Source of the DNA: a virus
DNA length: 58,316 bases
Reading direction: 5' to 3' (one strand)
Virus record (IMG/VR): IMGVR_UViG_3300043449_000381
Coordinates: 1-58,316 of that record
A program made the translations under genes and the position numbers. The notes beneath the pieces are model-generated. The model did no database searches. It worked only from the letters and a program-made list of their open reading frames with translations, and had not been told where the DNA came from. Of the stretch, positions 39,235 to 48,827 are shown piece by piece; positions within the stretch are counted from its first letter, which is position 1, and every line of letters starts with the position of its first letter.

Positions 39235-42200
39235 TGGCAACCATAGAGCAGTTGATCGGTGCGCTAAAGCAAGCGGATGCTGCGGGTAATACTGAAGATG
39301 CACAGCGCATCGCAGACATTATCAAGCGGCAACGCGGCGCTGCGCCTGAACCCGCGCCCAAAGAACAGGCTGGGTTCTTTTCGTCACTGCTCAAGGGTGC
39401 TACTGAGCTAGGTGAGGCTCCCGCCGCTGCACGATTTGCCGCAGCCAAGACGCCTGAAGAGCAAGCCAAGGCTCGTGCAGAACTGACCAAACCGCCTGAA
39501 GAAGCAACAACGTCGTTTAGCGATGTCATCAGCGGTAAGGGAAAGTTCACTGACTGGGTCAAACAAGTAGCTGGCTCCAGTGCTGGTGCGCTGGCCGCTC
39601 CTGCGGCTGCTGCGGGTGCTACGCTTCTTACCCCTGCTGCCCCCCTTGCTCCTATTGTTGGCGGTGCAACATTGGTCGGTCAATACTTGACCGGTGCTTT
39701 GGGTCGGCAAGCGCAAGAGCAGCAACGTGCTATCCAAGAGGGTCGCACCCCTGAAGAAACTTCTGTCGCAAAGGCAGGACTAGCTGCCGCTGGTGAAACT
39801 GCGCTTGATGTTTTTGGTTTTAAATTTTTCAAGCCGGTGTTCAAAACTTTCCCGGTGGTCGGAGGATTGTTTGGCGAAGGTGGTGAGCAGCTCACCAAGA
39901 AAACAGTCAACCAACTCACCGATGCCTTTGAGAAGGGCAAGATCAACTACAAGGGTGGGGTTGCCTACGGTGTGGGCAAGGGCGTGGCGTTTGAGATTCC
40001 CCAAGAGATTGCTCAGACCGCGCTGGAGCGTTGGCAAGCTGGTCTGTCCCTGACGGATGAGGAAGCGCGGCACGAGTATGTCGAGGCCGGGGCTGGTGCG
40101 CTGCTGCTTGGTGGTACGTTGGGCGGTGCGTCAGGCGGGATCAAGACTGCTACGGATAAAGCCGTAGCCGAGCGTGTATTAGCAAACAAGGCTGAGCGTG
40201 AACAACGACGACTGGCCGAGCAAGAAGCGGAGGCAGCTGGTGAACAAGCGGTTACGCCACCTGAAGCAGCACTTGCTGATCAAGCTGTACAGCCTTCTGT
40301 ATCGGCTCCCACTACTGAAACGGTGGAGAGGGAAACTGTTCCTGCTGATACTGAAGGGGTAACTTGGGATAATTTAAAGCCCGGTCAATCCGTTACGTTG
40401 TATCGAGGCGAAGGTAAAGAGCAAACCCAAGACGGAGAATGGTGGACAACTGACAAGGCTCAAGCTGAAAAATTTGGCGAGGTAACGGAAGTAACACTGC
40501 CCGCTGAAGTTATTGCGGCTAACGCAGCTAGAGGACATGGCGGTGCTCAAGAATTTGTATTTCCAACCAAAGGAAAACGCCCATCTGATTTAGCAAAACC
40601 CCAAACTCAGGCCGAACAGCCCCAAGTTAGGGAAAAGATTGAGACGCCTACAACACCTGACGAATATCTGTCAGAGATTGCACGGCTGGAACGAGAGCAG
40701 CCAAGGAATGCTGGCCATGCCTCAAACATAAAAAAGAAGATAGAGAAGTACCGCACTGCGTATGAGCAACTGACAAACCGCGACGCAGACGACGCGCTGA
40801 TCGATCAGGCTGCTGCGAAAGGAGCTGCTGATGCAACCCAACTTGGAACTGCTACAGAAACTGTCGCTGGAGGACCTGCAACAGGCGTTGCTCCTACTGT
40901 ACAAGGACAGCAAGCCCCAGCAGGGGGCGTTAGTGGCGTTACAGGACCCGGAGTGGGAGGTCCTAGCGAAGTTACTGCAAAACCTACTGCAAGAAAAAGC
41001 GCAGTCAGTGCTCCACTGACCCCCGAAGAAGCCGCTGATCTGGTTGATCAAGAGGCTGACGCTGCCGAAGCCGCTGCCAAACCCCGCGCCCCTGTAGTTG
41101 AAAAAGAAAAGGGCGAAGAGCGCGGCGCGTCTGCTAGGCAAACAGTTGCCGACATAGCAGAGTCGGTGAGGACAATCCGTGATCAACAGCGCGGGGTGCA
41201 GCCGATAACCAAGGCTAAATTCAACGACAACCTTGACTATCTGGTCGATGTCGCTGAAGACCCCAATAGCACAGATTCAGAGCGCGGCACAGCACAGTCC
41301 GCGCTAAAGCAACTTGCGCTGCCTGAAGCAGAAGTCAATGCCGCTAGAGAGCGCGTTCAAAATCTAAAGCAGCGCCAGAGCGAACTGATCGGTGACGCAG
41401 CTGAGGTCGAAAAACTACAGAAGCGAATTGACACGCTTAACCTGTATCTGCAAAGAGCACGGGCTGAGTACAACGACGCTAAAAGTCTAGACGAAGACAC
41501 CACGACCCTTGAGGATGAAGTCTCCAGTATCGAGGCTGATCTTGCTGGCGCACAGAAACAGTTAAAAGAAAATATAAAGCGGGTTAAATCCGAAAAAGCG
41601 AAAGCGATGCGCAGCCCCACTCGGCGCGAAGGTCCGACGCTTGGTGTAGCCAAGGTTCAGGAAATCGTCAACCGGGTAAAGTCGTTCTGGAAAGGCGCAC
41701 CGGATACACGGGTTGTTGCCAGCATTGAGGACTTGCCGTCCAACCTGCGTAGCTTCTTGGAAACCGCTGAAGCAACCGACGTTCCGGGCATTTTTGATCC
41801 GCGCTCCAAGCGGGTGTATTTGATTGCCGACAACATCGCCACCGAAGAGGCAGCGGTGTATACGCTTGTGCATGAGGCGGTGGGGCACTACGGTCTGCGC
41901 GAGGTACTGGGCGATAAGTACGACGCCACCATGAACAATGCTTACCTGAACCCGGCTATCAAGGCAGCAGCCGATGCGCTGATGAAAGCTGATCCGTCGC
42001 TGAGTAAGCAAGAAGCGGTTGAGGAAGTCATTGCTGAGAAGGCTGTGGACGAGTACGCCACAAGCCCCGCGATACGCAACATTGTTGACCGGATCGCCAA
42101 CGCCATCCGTGCCTTCATCCGCAAAATCAGTGGGGGCAAGGCATACCCTGACTTGAGCGACGCCGAGATTCGCAGCATCGTTGGTGCAGCGCAGAACTTT

Positions 42201-45200
42201 GTGACCACGGGTAAGGGGGCATCAGCCAGCGGGGTGGAGACGACAAGCACCCCTGCCATGCGCAGCCCGATCCGTCCACCCAAGGCCGCACCGACTACGA
42301 CTCAAGCACCGGCCTTGCGCAGCGTTACGCCTGAAGCTGCTATGGCTGAGTTTGAAGCCGACATGGATAGAATATCGAGCAAGTCTCGTGGCGTAGCTGC
42401 CGCTGCTAAATTCATGCGCACCAATGAAGGCTACGAATGGTTGGTCAAGAAGTTTCAGAATGATCGTGTTGCGGTGAAGAACTTGCAAGATGGTCTGCGC
42501 CGTGCTGGCAAACTGCTGATTGGTGAAAAGAACTTCAACAATCTGTATGACATTCTTACCCTGTCACAGGGTAACGCCTACCATGCAATGAATCAGTATG
42601 CGTTCCAAGACATGAAGGCGCTTGAGGATGGGATTCAAGCCTACATGAAGAAATCGGGGCTGGAGTATCAAAAGGCTCTTGCCCGTTTGCATTTGTACAT
42701 GATCGCGCTGCATGAACCAGAGCGTCGTATGGTCAAGTATTTGCGCACTGTACCGTTGAAACCCGCAGCTGCTGACCGACGTGCCGCAATTTACAAAGAG
42801 CTTGCGCAGAATAAAGACCTCGTCACTAACGGTGAAGCGGCCAAGCTTCGCAAAGAGCTTGAGGCATTGGTTGCTGCCAACAAAGACCCCGAAGGTATCA
42901 GCCCGGAAGGCTACAACTACCGAACGACGGACATCAACGCGCCTGAATACAACGTGATCGGCGGGTATGACGCTACCTCCATCAAGGCGTTTAAAGATAC
43001 TTACGACGCTGACCCGAATAAAAAAGAACTTAGCGCCATCTTGAAAGCACTTCAAGCGGTGCAGAAAGACACGATTGAGCTTAACGAGCAAGCAAATTAT
43101 TGGACAAAACCAGTCAACAACCTGACGACGTTTTATGGCTACGAGAACTACGTGCCGTTCAAGGGTAAGCCGGGAAGCAAGGAAGAAAAAGCCTACGACA
43201 AAGATTATTTTGACGACCCGAGCAACCCTCGACTCAGCGGTGACTTGAACCGTGGCGAAGCTGCTATGGAAGGACGTCTGTCAAACTCCGATAACCCGTT
43301 GCTACAGACACTGGCTGATGCTGCTTCTGCATCCATGCGCGTTGGGCGTAAGGACATTGTCCCGGCCATCAGAAACTTGATTGAGCAGAAATACATTCGC
43401 GGGAAAGTAGGCGAAAAGATACCGTTTGAAGAGCGCATGAAAATACGCGACTTCAGCCCATTTCAAGGTGAAGGCAAGTATCTTCTGTACAACGCTGACG
43501 GCTCGATGCAGTTGATTGAAGTGCAAGATCGTCGATTGAATGAAGGCATCAAGCGTGGCTTCCGCGCTGCACAACCTTTTGTGCAGATGGTGAACTCCAT
43601 CACTAGCGGCGTGGGGCAGCTGCATACCCGTTACAACCCTGCGTTTGGCCCGATGAACTTTGTGCGTGACATATTGACCAACGCCTTCACGCTTGGGGCA
43701 GAGCTTGGACCACGGGAAGCCGCTCGGTTTCTCGGCGCTGTTACATCCAGAGTGGTGATGGATCGTGGCTTGCCCAAAGCCTTGAAGGTGGCAAAGCTGT
43801 ATCAGGAAGGCAAAGTTGATGAGATCAACAAACTTGCCGCGTCTGACAAGATGGTAAGTGACATCATTGACTACCTAAAGTATGGCGGTCGGGTGTCGTA
43901 CATCAAGGGTCTTGCCGTGCAGGGGCAGATGGATGAACTGACTCGCAGCTTGGACAAGGGCAAGATCGCGCAGACCAAAGAAAGCGTGGACAAGTGGGTT
44001 GACATTTGGACCGACATGTTTGAATTGACAAGCCGGGCCGCTGCGTTTGGTATTGCTAGAGACAATGCCTTGGCAAAAAGCGTTGCCAGCTTCAAGAAAG
44101 AAAACGGCCGCGAACCCGATACAAAAGAACTAGCAACCCTTACGGACAAGGCCAATATCGAAGGCACGTCCTACGCCAAGAACCTCGCCAACTTTGAACA
44201 GGTCGGTGAGTGGGGTCGGGCAATGGGTGCAGCGTTCATGTTCTTCCGTCCCGCCGCCACAGGTGCAGCGCGGGCGCTGGATGCTTTGTTCCCCGGTCTG
44301 CCCGGACCACTGGCAAAATTTATTGGGCAGGATGTTGATTCCCTGATTGCTCGATTGCCTGAAAGTGTGCGTAACGATCCCGAAGCGGTCAAAGAGTTCA
44401 AGAAATCATTTGAGCAAGAGCAGAAATATGCCCGGCAGATGGTCTACGGATTGCTCGGGGCCGGAGCCACGGCTTATCTCATGGCTTGGATGATGGCCGA
44501 CGACGACGAGCAGGGCCGTAATAGAGTCGCCATTGATGACATGTCTCGATGGACGCGTTACGCTCGTCTGCCAATTGGCGACAGCTTCATGCAGATACCG
44601 TGGGGCTTTGGTTTTGGTTCGTTTGCCGCTGCGGGTGCGCAGGTGATGGCCGCAGTCGTGGGCAAATCAAACCTTGCGGATATGGGTGGCAACCTCGTCA
44701 CTATCGGGCTTGACTCCTTCGTGCCGATTCCGTTCTCGCGTATGAACCCGCTGGACAACTTCGCTGCGTGGGCAATCGATTCGACTGCACCGTCGCTTGC
44801 ACGTCCGTTCATCGAGTACGTGATGAACGTCGATAGTCTTGGCCGTGAGATATACAACAACCGGCAGTCAAGGGTGGGCGATGCTTACACCGGTGGAGAC
44901 AACATCCCTGAGTTGTACAAGTCCACGACCAAGTGGCTGGCAAACCTGACCAACGGTGGCATCGACTGGAGTCCCAACACGCTGTACTTCTTTGCCAATA
45001 ATTACCTTGACGGAGTTACGCGCATCGCTCAAAACGGCACGAACATTGGGATGACGCTCACGGGGCAAAAGGATTTTGATCCCAAGACTGACCTGATATT
45101 CCTTGACAGCTTCATTGGCAAAAAGTCCAACTTCGATGCTCGGGAGTTCGTGCGGGTCGAGAACGAGATCAAGGAAAAGTCGCGTCGCCTCAAGATGTTT

Positions 45201-45449
45201 GAGAACAATCCTGAGCAGCTTGCCCGCTACATCACGGCAAACCCGATGGACATGACGTTAGTTGACCTATACAACGAGGACATCAACGGGCTGATCAAGG
45301 ACTTGCGCACACAGGCAAATGACATACGGCAGATGCAGTTCCTGACGCCAAAAGAGAAAAAGGCGGTTCTTGACGGCCTGATCCTGTCGCAAAACTTTGT
45401 CAAGCGCGGCCTGATTGATACCTACAAGTTCTACGGGGTTGAGCCTTAA
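39234..45449 (+). CDS. Giant polyvalent virion protein: ADP-ribosyltransferase-like, zincin-like and LPD38-like parts (2071 aa)
   Basis: Order: helical start (1-40); hydrophobic Ala/Pro stretch (about 120-165) able to cross a membrane; ADP-ribosyltransferase-like segment 376-447 with LYRGE (Arg391), WWTTDKAQAEKFG (403-415) and GGAQEFVFP (Glu440), the R-S/T-E order of that fold; Pro/Ala linker; coiled coil (about 700-790); zincin-like domain with VHEAVGHYGLRE (His880, Glu881, His885) as in phage polyvalent proteins; helical middle; LPD38-like C-terminus (about 1450-2071) with a membrane-like segment near 1735-1755. Such giants are usually packaged and injected. Activities are predictions. Confidence 0.78.
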   Translation: MATIEQLIGALKQADAAGNTEDAQRIADIIKRQRGAAPEPAPKEQAGFFSSLLKGATELGEAPAAARFAAAKTPEEQAKARAELTKPPEEATTSFSDVISGKGKFTDWVKQVAGSSAGALAAPAAAAGATLLTPAAPLAPIVGGATLVGQYLTGALGRQAQEQQRAIQEGRTPEETSVAKAGLAAAGETALDVFGFKFFKPVFKTFPVVGGLFGEGGEQLTKKTVNQLTDAFEKGKINYKGGVAYGVGKGVAFEIPQEIAQTALERWQAGLSLTDEEARHEYVEAGAGALLLGGTLGGASGGIKTATDKAVAERVLANKAEREQRRLAEQEAEAAGEQAVTPPEAALADQAVQPSVSAPTTETVERETVPADTEGVTWDNLKPGQSVTLYRGEGKEQTQDGEWWTTDKAQAEKFGEVTEVTLPAEVIAANAARGHGGAQEFVFPTKGKRPSDLAKPQTQAEQPQVREKIETPTTPDEYLSEIARLEREQPRNAGHASNIKKKIEKYRTAYEQLTNRDADDALIDQAAAKGAADATQLGTATETVAGGPATGVAPTVQGQQAPAGGVSGVTGPGVGGPSEVTAKPTARKSAVSAPLTPEEAADLVDQEADAAEAAAKPRAPVVEKEKGEERGASARQTVADIAESVRTIRDQQRGVQPITKAKFNDNLDYLVDVAEDPNSTDSERGTAQSALKQLALPEAEVNAARERVQNLKQRQSELIGDAAEVEKLQKRIDTLNLYLQRARAEYNDAKSLDEDTTTLEDEVSSIEADLAGAQKQLKENIKRVKSEKAKAMRSPTRREGPTLGVAKVQEIVNRVKSFWKGAPDTRVVASIEDLPSNLRSFLETAEATDVPGIFDPRSKRVYLIADNIATEEAAVYTLVHEAVGHYGLREVLGDKYDATMNNAYLNPAIKAAADALMKADPSLSKQEAVEEVIAEKAVDEYATSPAIRNIVDRIANAIRAFIRKISGGKAYPDLSDAEIRSIVGAAQNFVTTGKGASASGVETTSTPAMRSPIRPPKAAPTTTQAPALRSVTPEAAMAEFEADMDRISSKSRGVAAAAKFMRTNEGYEWLVKKFQNDRVAVKNLQDGLRRAGKLLIGEKNFNNLYDILTLSQGNAYHAMNQYAFQDMKALEDGIQAYMKKSGLEYQKALARLHLYMIALHEPERRMVKYLRTVPLKPAAADRRAAIYKELAQNKDLVTNGEAAKLRKELEALVAANKDPEGISPEGYNYRTTDINAPEYNVIGGYDATSIKAFKDTYDADPNKKELSAILKALQAVQKDTIELNEQANYWTKPVNNLTTFYGYENYVPFKGKPGSKEEKAYDKDYFDDPSNPRLSGDLNRGEAAMEGRLSNSDNPLLQTLADAASASMRVGRKDIVPAIRNLIEQKYIRGKVGEKIPFEERMKIRDFSPFQGEGKYLLYNADGSMQLIEVQDRRLNEGIKRGFRAAQPFVQMVNSITSGVGQLHTRYNPAFGPMNFVRDILTNAFTLGAELGPREAARFLGAVTSRVVMDRGLPKALKVAKLYQEGKVDEINKLAASDKMVSDIIDYLKYGGRVSYIKGLAVQGQMDELTRSLDKGKIAQTKESVDKWVDIWTDMFELTSRAAAFGIARDNALAKSVASFKKENGREPDTKELATLTDKANIEGTSYAKNLANFEQVGEWGRAMGAAFMFFRPAATGAARALDALFPGLPGPLAKFIGQDVDSLIARLPESVRNDPEAVKEFKKSFEQEQKYARQMVYGLLGAGATAYLMAWMMADDDEQGRNRVAIDDMSRWTRYARLPIGDSFMQIPWGFGFGSFAAAGAQVMAAVVGKSNLADMGGNLVTIGLDSFVPIPFSRMNPLDNFAAWAIDSTAPSLARPFIEYVMNVDSLGREIYNNRQSRVGDAYTGGDNIPELYKSTTKWLANLTNGGIDWSPNTLYFFANNYLDGVTRIAQNGTNIGMTLTGQKDFDPKTDLIFLDSFIGKKSNFDAREFVRVENEIKEKSRRLKMFENNPEQLARYITANPMDMTLVDLYNEDINGLIKDLRTQANDIRQMQFLTPKEKKAVLDGLILSQNFVKRGLIDTYKFYGVEP

Positions 45450-45640
45450 CGGACGCGCCAAACACGTACGCCAAGGCAACCATCAGTCTGTGTGGCAAAA
45501 CACCGCACTTTGATCTTAGCTGCCTTGGCCCGTGTATCGATGATGTAGATCAGCTGCGCTGGTCTGAGGGTTGGGATGAAGAAGCTATCCCCCACCGTCA
45601 TGCCCTCAAACGGTAGCAGCCATTCAGGTTCCTGAATCAT
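45446..45640 (-). CDS. Small conserved phage protein (64 aa)
   Basis: Reads MIQEPEWLLPFEGMTVGDSF, FIPTLRPAQLIYIIDTRAKA and ends GCLGVRVWRVR. This short protein, ending in RVWR, is frequent next to replication genes in phages. Its start overlaps the end of the primase gene by 17 bases and its stop overlaps that of the giant gene on the other strand. A longer frame upstream runs inside the primase gene and is not credible. Confidence 0.72.
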   Translation of the reverse strand: MIQEPEWLLPFEGMTVGDSFFIPTLRPAQLIYIIDTRAKAAKIKVRCFATQTDGCLGVRVWRVR

Positions 45641-48446
45641 TGTCCAGTATCTCGGCAGGTATGTCGCCGGGGAATCCGTAGACTTGGATGGTGCTCGTGC
45701 TTGCTGCCATGCCAGCCTTCCAGCCCTTTGACAGACGCTGCTTGATCTCAACAAACTTCACGTCACGCTTTTTCAGCTCCAGCTCAAAGCGTTGTGTACT
45801 CAGGCGGTGCTTCTGTAAATACTCCGAGAATATCTTCTTGGAGACATACGTCATCTGATTGTGAACTTCCACACGGGCCACTAGCGCGGTGCGCGGCTCC
45901 TGCACAATCTTGTCGCCGTTGAGGATCAGCATGCCGGTATGGTGCTGGTTGAGGAATTCACCGAGCAGGTTGGAGTAGTCAAAGCTGATCTTCTTGGCTG
46001 TGCCATGCCTGACCGACAGTATCGAGAGAACCACGGCATCGTATATCCGCTCAAGATCAAGCTTGACAATAGCCGCTTCGTTGATCAATTCCCCCGCTGC
46101 CATCGTGACGCCGATCAGGTTGTGGTAGAACCGGAAGGTCGTATCGTCAGTGAAGTCCTTCTTGAACCGCGTCTGCCACTCCTCACCCCGCGCTAAGATA
46201 TGTGCGTTACCGGCCTTGTAGACTTGACGGATGAAGTCAGGGAATGCCCAGCCGTAATTAGTCCTGAACACGTCGAAAATCCGCTCGCCCATCGACGGAT
46301 CACGCTCCAGTATCTCCGGCTTGGTCAAAGAAAACTCCACGACCCGCGCTGATTCCCCGTCAGGGTTTGCCTTTGCCGACTTCAGGATGCTCATCACTTC
46401 TTCGTTGGTGGTCAGCATGGCAATCAAGGACGCCGACACTTCCATCGTGCGCTCGGCATTGACCGAAGACTGCATCCTGACCTTTGCCTTGCCGTGCGAC
46501 ACCCGGTGAATCAGGTGCGCTAACTGCTCGGCATCCTTGTTTGTAACCTCGTCCAAGCCAAACATCAGGTTGTGCAGTCCAAGGCAGCGTTGCAGTAGTG
46601 CGTTGTCGGTCGAATCAAATACGCACAGTTCCTTTGGGTTGGCGAACGTGCTCAGTCCTGCATACATCGCGCCCGTCTTGCCTGATCCCGGCTCGGCAGC
46701 AAAGGAGATCGTCACCCCGCTAGTCGAAGTCAGGTGCATCAGCGGCGAAGCGAAAGCGCAGAGCATGGCGAAAGCATGTATTTCAAGACTCGGACTGTTG
46801 AGCAGTTGGGCCGCTTCCTTCCATTTGTCATACGACCCGGCGGGCTTGAACAGCTTGCCAAGTTCCTTGACGTAGGGAGAGATCGCGGTCTTCACCACTG
46901 TGCCGTCGCGCCGGTATTCTTGGTCGCCCAGCACAAACCCGTTGTAGTCCTCAGTCCAGCCAAACTGCATCCGCATTTGTTCAGCGGATTTGGTCTGTTG
47001 TAAATATTGTCCCCATTTCACGACATATCCTTTCAGGTGGTTAATTGCGTTCGGTTCATACAAGACACCATTTGCCGACATCGCCTTGGACAACTCATCC
47101 GGTGAGTACGCATTCTTCATTGGTACAAGAAACTCGCGGGGAGCGTCATGCGGTAAGACATTCTTCATCAATAAGCAGTCACCATCCAGCGGGCTGTACA
47201 TCCGCTTGATCGCAAACACATCACTTGCCACCAGCTTGATCGGGTCATCCTGTATCTTCTTGCCTTCCTTGGTTGTCTTGGGTGCGGGCATGAAGTAGAT
47301 ACCGCCGTTGACACCCCTTACATATGGCCAGAGGAATTGCGGAAACTCTGGGATTGCCGTCGGGTCCGCGTCTTCCCGTACTGTGTCCGTATTGGGTTTC
47401 TCTTGCGCAGGGATGACTTTGAGGCGTCGGGCAAGTTTGAGAGGGTTGGTGATATGCCCCTTGTGGGGACATCCTTCGCATCGCTCAGGGTGGTGAGCGG
47501 CGAACGTGTTGCAGCTTGTGACTGAGTCAAACGTAAGAGCTTTTTTATATGCGCTATCATAGTTATAGTCCTTGTGGCCCTCAGATACCCACCGAATTGC
47601 ATCCTCCATGTCATCACATTTGGAAGCGAGGGAAAGCATCCCCGCCCACGTATCGTAGTCAAGCGTCTTGGCATTTAGCAGTGCATACTTGACCTGTGCG
47701 CAACCTTCGTCGTTGACACTCGCTTCGCCAAGAATCTCAAACCGCGTTTCAAAGTTGTCGAGCTTCTTCAGGTGCAGCGTATCGTCATCCAAGCCTTTCG
47801 GTATGCTAGCGAATATGTCCGCAAGCGTGTCTTGGGTTGACGGTGCGATGGCAAGCAACTGCTGACAGAACGCATCAAAGCTATGCACAGTGATCTCTTC
47901 GTCCAACAGTTTCGTCGGACTCGGAGGATCAGTCTTGTAGTTGAGCGTACCCGGACTGCGCATGAGCCGCGCTGCGTCAGCCGTTACTACAGGATCAATC
48001 GCTATATAGTCTAGGCATAGCTTCTTGAAGCGTTCGGCCTGTGGCTTCCATTCAGATGTGGGGATGTCCCTATCGAAAATCCAATAGGCATGAACCCCCG
48101 TGCCCGAATCCAAGCGCACAGGTTGCGGCAGCGTTTGCGTCTTGACAAAGTTGTCCAGTGCATCAAGCGCGGCTTCCTTCGTCGTGTATGGTTTTTCAGG
48201 CCCAACGTCTAGATCGATAAAGAACGATCTGAAGAAAACTGAGTCCTCACCCTTCCTGCTAAACCCCTCAAAAGTACCCGGTGTTACGAAAATATTTACG
48301 TCTGAAGCTTTCAGCTTCTCAATGATGTTAAGTAAGTCGTCGAACGTCTCGGCAAAACGATTTGTGGTCTTTCCTGTTTTTGTTATTCCGCTTGCACAGT
48401 AAACGCCCTGCGTAGGCAATGCTTTCTCATAGAATTGTTTTATCAT
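45624..48446 (-). CDS. Primase-helicase (AEP primase with DUF927-like helicase)
   Basis: 940 residues. An archaeo-eukaryotic-type primase domain at 1-200: FFIDLDVG (Asp78, Asp80) and SGTGVHAYWIF (114-124), with a later MRSPGTLNYK. A PriCT-like part with a CEGCPHKG Cys cluster (about 330) follows. The C-terminal half is a DUF927/SF3-like ATPase with EPGSGKTGAM (Lys about 590) and LMFGLDEVTN (about 630). It primes and unwinds DNA for the polymerase encoded in the same block. ATG in a good context; no upstream candidate. Confidence 0.85.
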   Translation of the reverse strand: MIKQFYEKALPTQGVYCASGITKTGKTTNRFAETFDDLLNIIEKLKASDVNIFVTPGTFEGFSRKGEDSVFFRSFFIDLDVGPEKPYTTKEAALDALDNFVKTQTLPQPVRLDSGTGVHAYWIFDRDIPTSEWKPQAERFKKLCLDYIAIDPVVTADAARLMRSPGTLNYKTDPPSPTKLLDEEITVHSFDAFCQQLLAIAPSTQDTLADIFASIPKGLDDDTLHLKKLDNFETRFEILGEASVNDEGCAQVKYALLNAKTLDYDTWAGMLSLASKCDDMEDAIRWVSEGHKDYNYDSAYKKALTFDSVTSCNTFAAHHPERCEGCPHKGHITNPLKLARRLKVIPAQEKPNTDTVREDADPTAIPEFPQFLWPYVRGVNGGIYFMPAPKTTKEGKKIQDDPIKLVASDVFAIKRMYSPLDGDCLLMKNVLPHDAPREFLVPMKNAYSPDELSKAMSANGVLYEPNAINHLKGYVVKWGQYLQQTKSAEQMRMQFGWTEDYNGFVLGDQEYRRDGTVVKTAISPYVKELGKLFKPAGSYDKWKEAAQLLNSPSLEIHAFAMLCAFASPLMHLTSTSGVTISFAAEPGSGKTGAMYAGLSTFANPKELCVFDSTDNALLQRCLGLHNLMFGLDEVTNKDAEQLAHLIHRVSHGKAKVRMQSSVNAERTMEVSASLIAMLTTNEEVMSILKSAKANPDGESARVVEFSLTKPEILERDPSMGERIFDVFRTNYGWAFPDFIRQVYKAGNAHILARGEEWQTRFKKDFTDDTTFRFYHNLIGVTMAAGELINEAAIVKLDLERIYDAVVLSILSVRHGTAKKISFDYSNLLGEFLNQHHTGMLILNGDKIVQEPRTALVARVEVHNQMTYVSKKIFSEYLQKHRLSTQRFELELKKRDVKFVEIKQRLSKGWKAGMAASTSTIQVYGFPGDIPAEILDNDSGT

Positions 48447-48464
48447 GTCCGCAGAGACTAAAAT

Positions 48465-48482
48465 GGCGAGGTCGCCCTCGCC
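48465..48482 (-). other. Hairpin between HTH and primase genes
   Basis: GGCGAG-GTCGCC-CTCGCC stem-loop (6 bp). On the minus strand it is followed by ATTTTAG, so it could act as a weak terminator or attenuator that lowers primase expression. Confidence 0.5.
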
Positions 48483-48503
48483 AGTTGATCGTGCGAGGAT
48501 CGA

Positions 48504-48815
48504 TCAGATTTCCATACCGATCATGCCCTCGATGTATTTCTTGCTTGCCGCAAAGTTCTTGGCAGGGAGCACACCCTTCTCAATGTCTTCAGACACAAGC
48601 TTGATGAACGCCTCTACCACCTTGCGGTTCTTGTACCGAATCTTTGCGCCACGGAACCACGAGTAGACCGCCATGCGCGACACCTGCACCGCCTTGGCAA
48701 CATAAGCTGCGGGTAGGTTAGCCTTGACACATATCTTGGCTAGGTCATATCCCAGTCCATCGTTGCCTTCTTGATACAGGCCGAGCAAAAACTTATCACT
48801 GTAATTCCGTGGCAT
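48504..48815 (-). CDS. HTH transcriptional regulator-like protein (103 aa)
   Basis: A helix-turn-helix lies at about 34-58 (LPAAYVAKAVQVSRMAVYSW), where VAKAVQVSRMAVYSWFRG fits the second and third helices, followed by a basic KIRYKNRKVVEAFI segment. Cro-size protein, no ligand domain. Located inside the replication operon; it could regulate block A or C promoters. Start ATG 12 bases after the SSB gene stop. Confidence 0.75.
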   Translation of the reverse strand: MPRNYSDKFLLGLYQEGNDGLGYDLAKICVKANLPAAYVAKAVQVSRMAVYSWFRGAKIRYKNRKVVEAFIKLVSEDIEKGVLPAKNFAASKKYIEGMIGMEI

Positions 48816-48827
48816 TACTGTCTCCGA

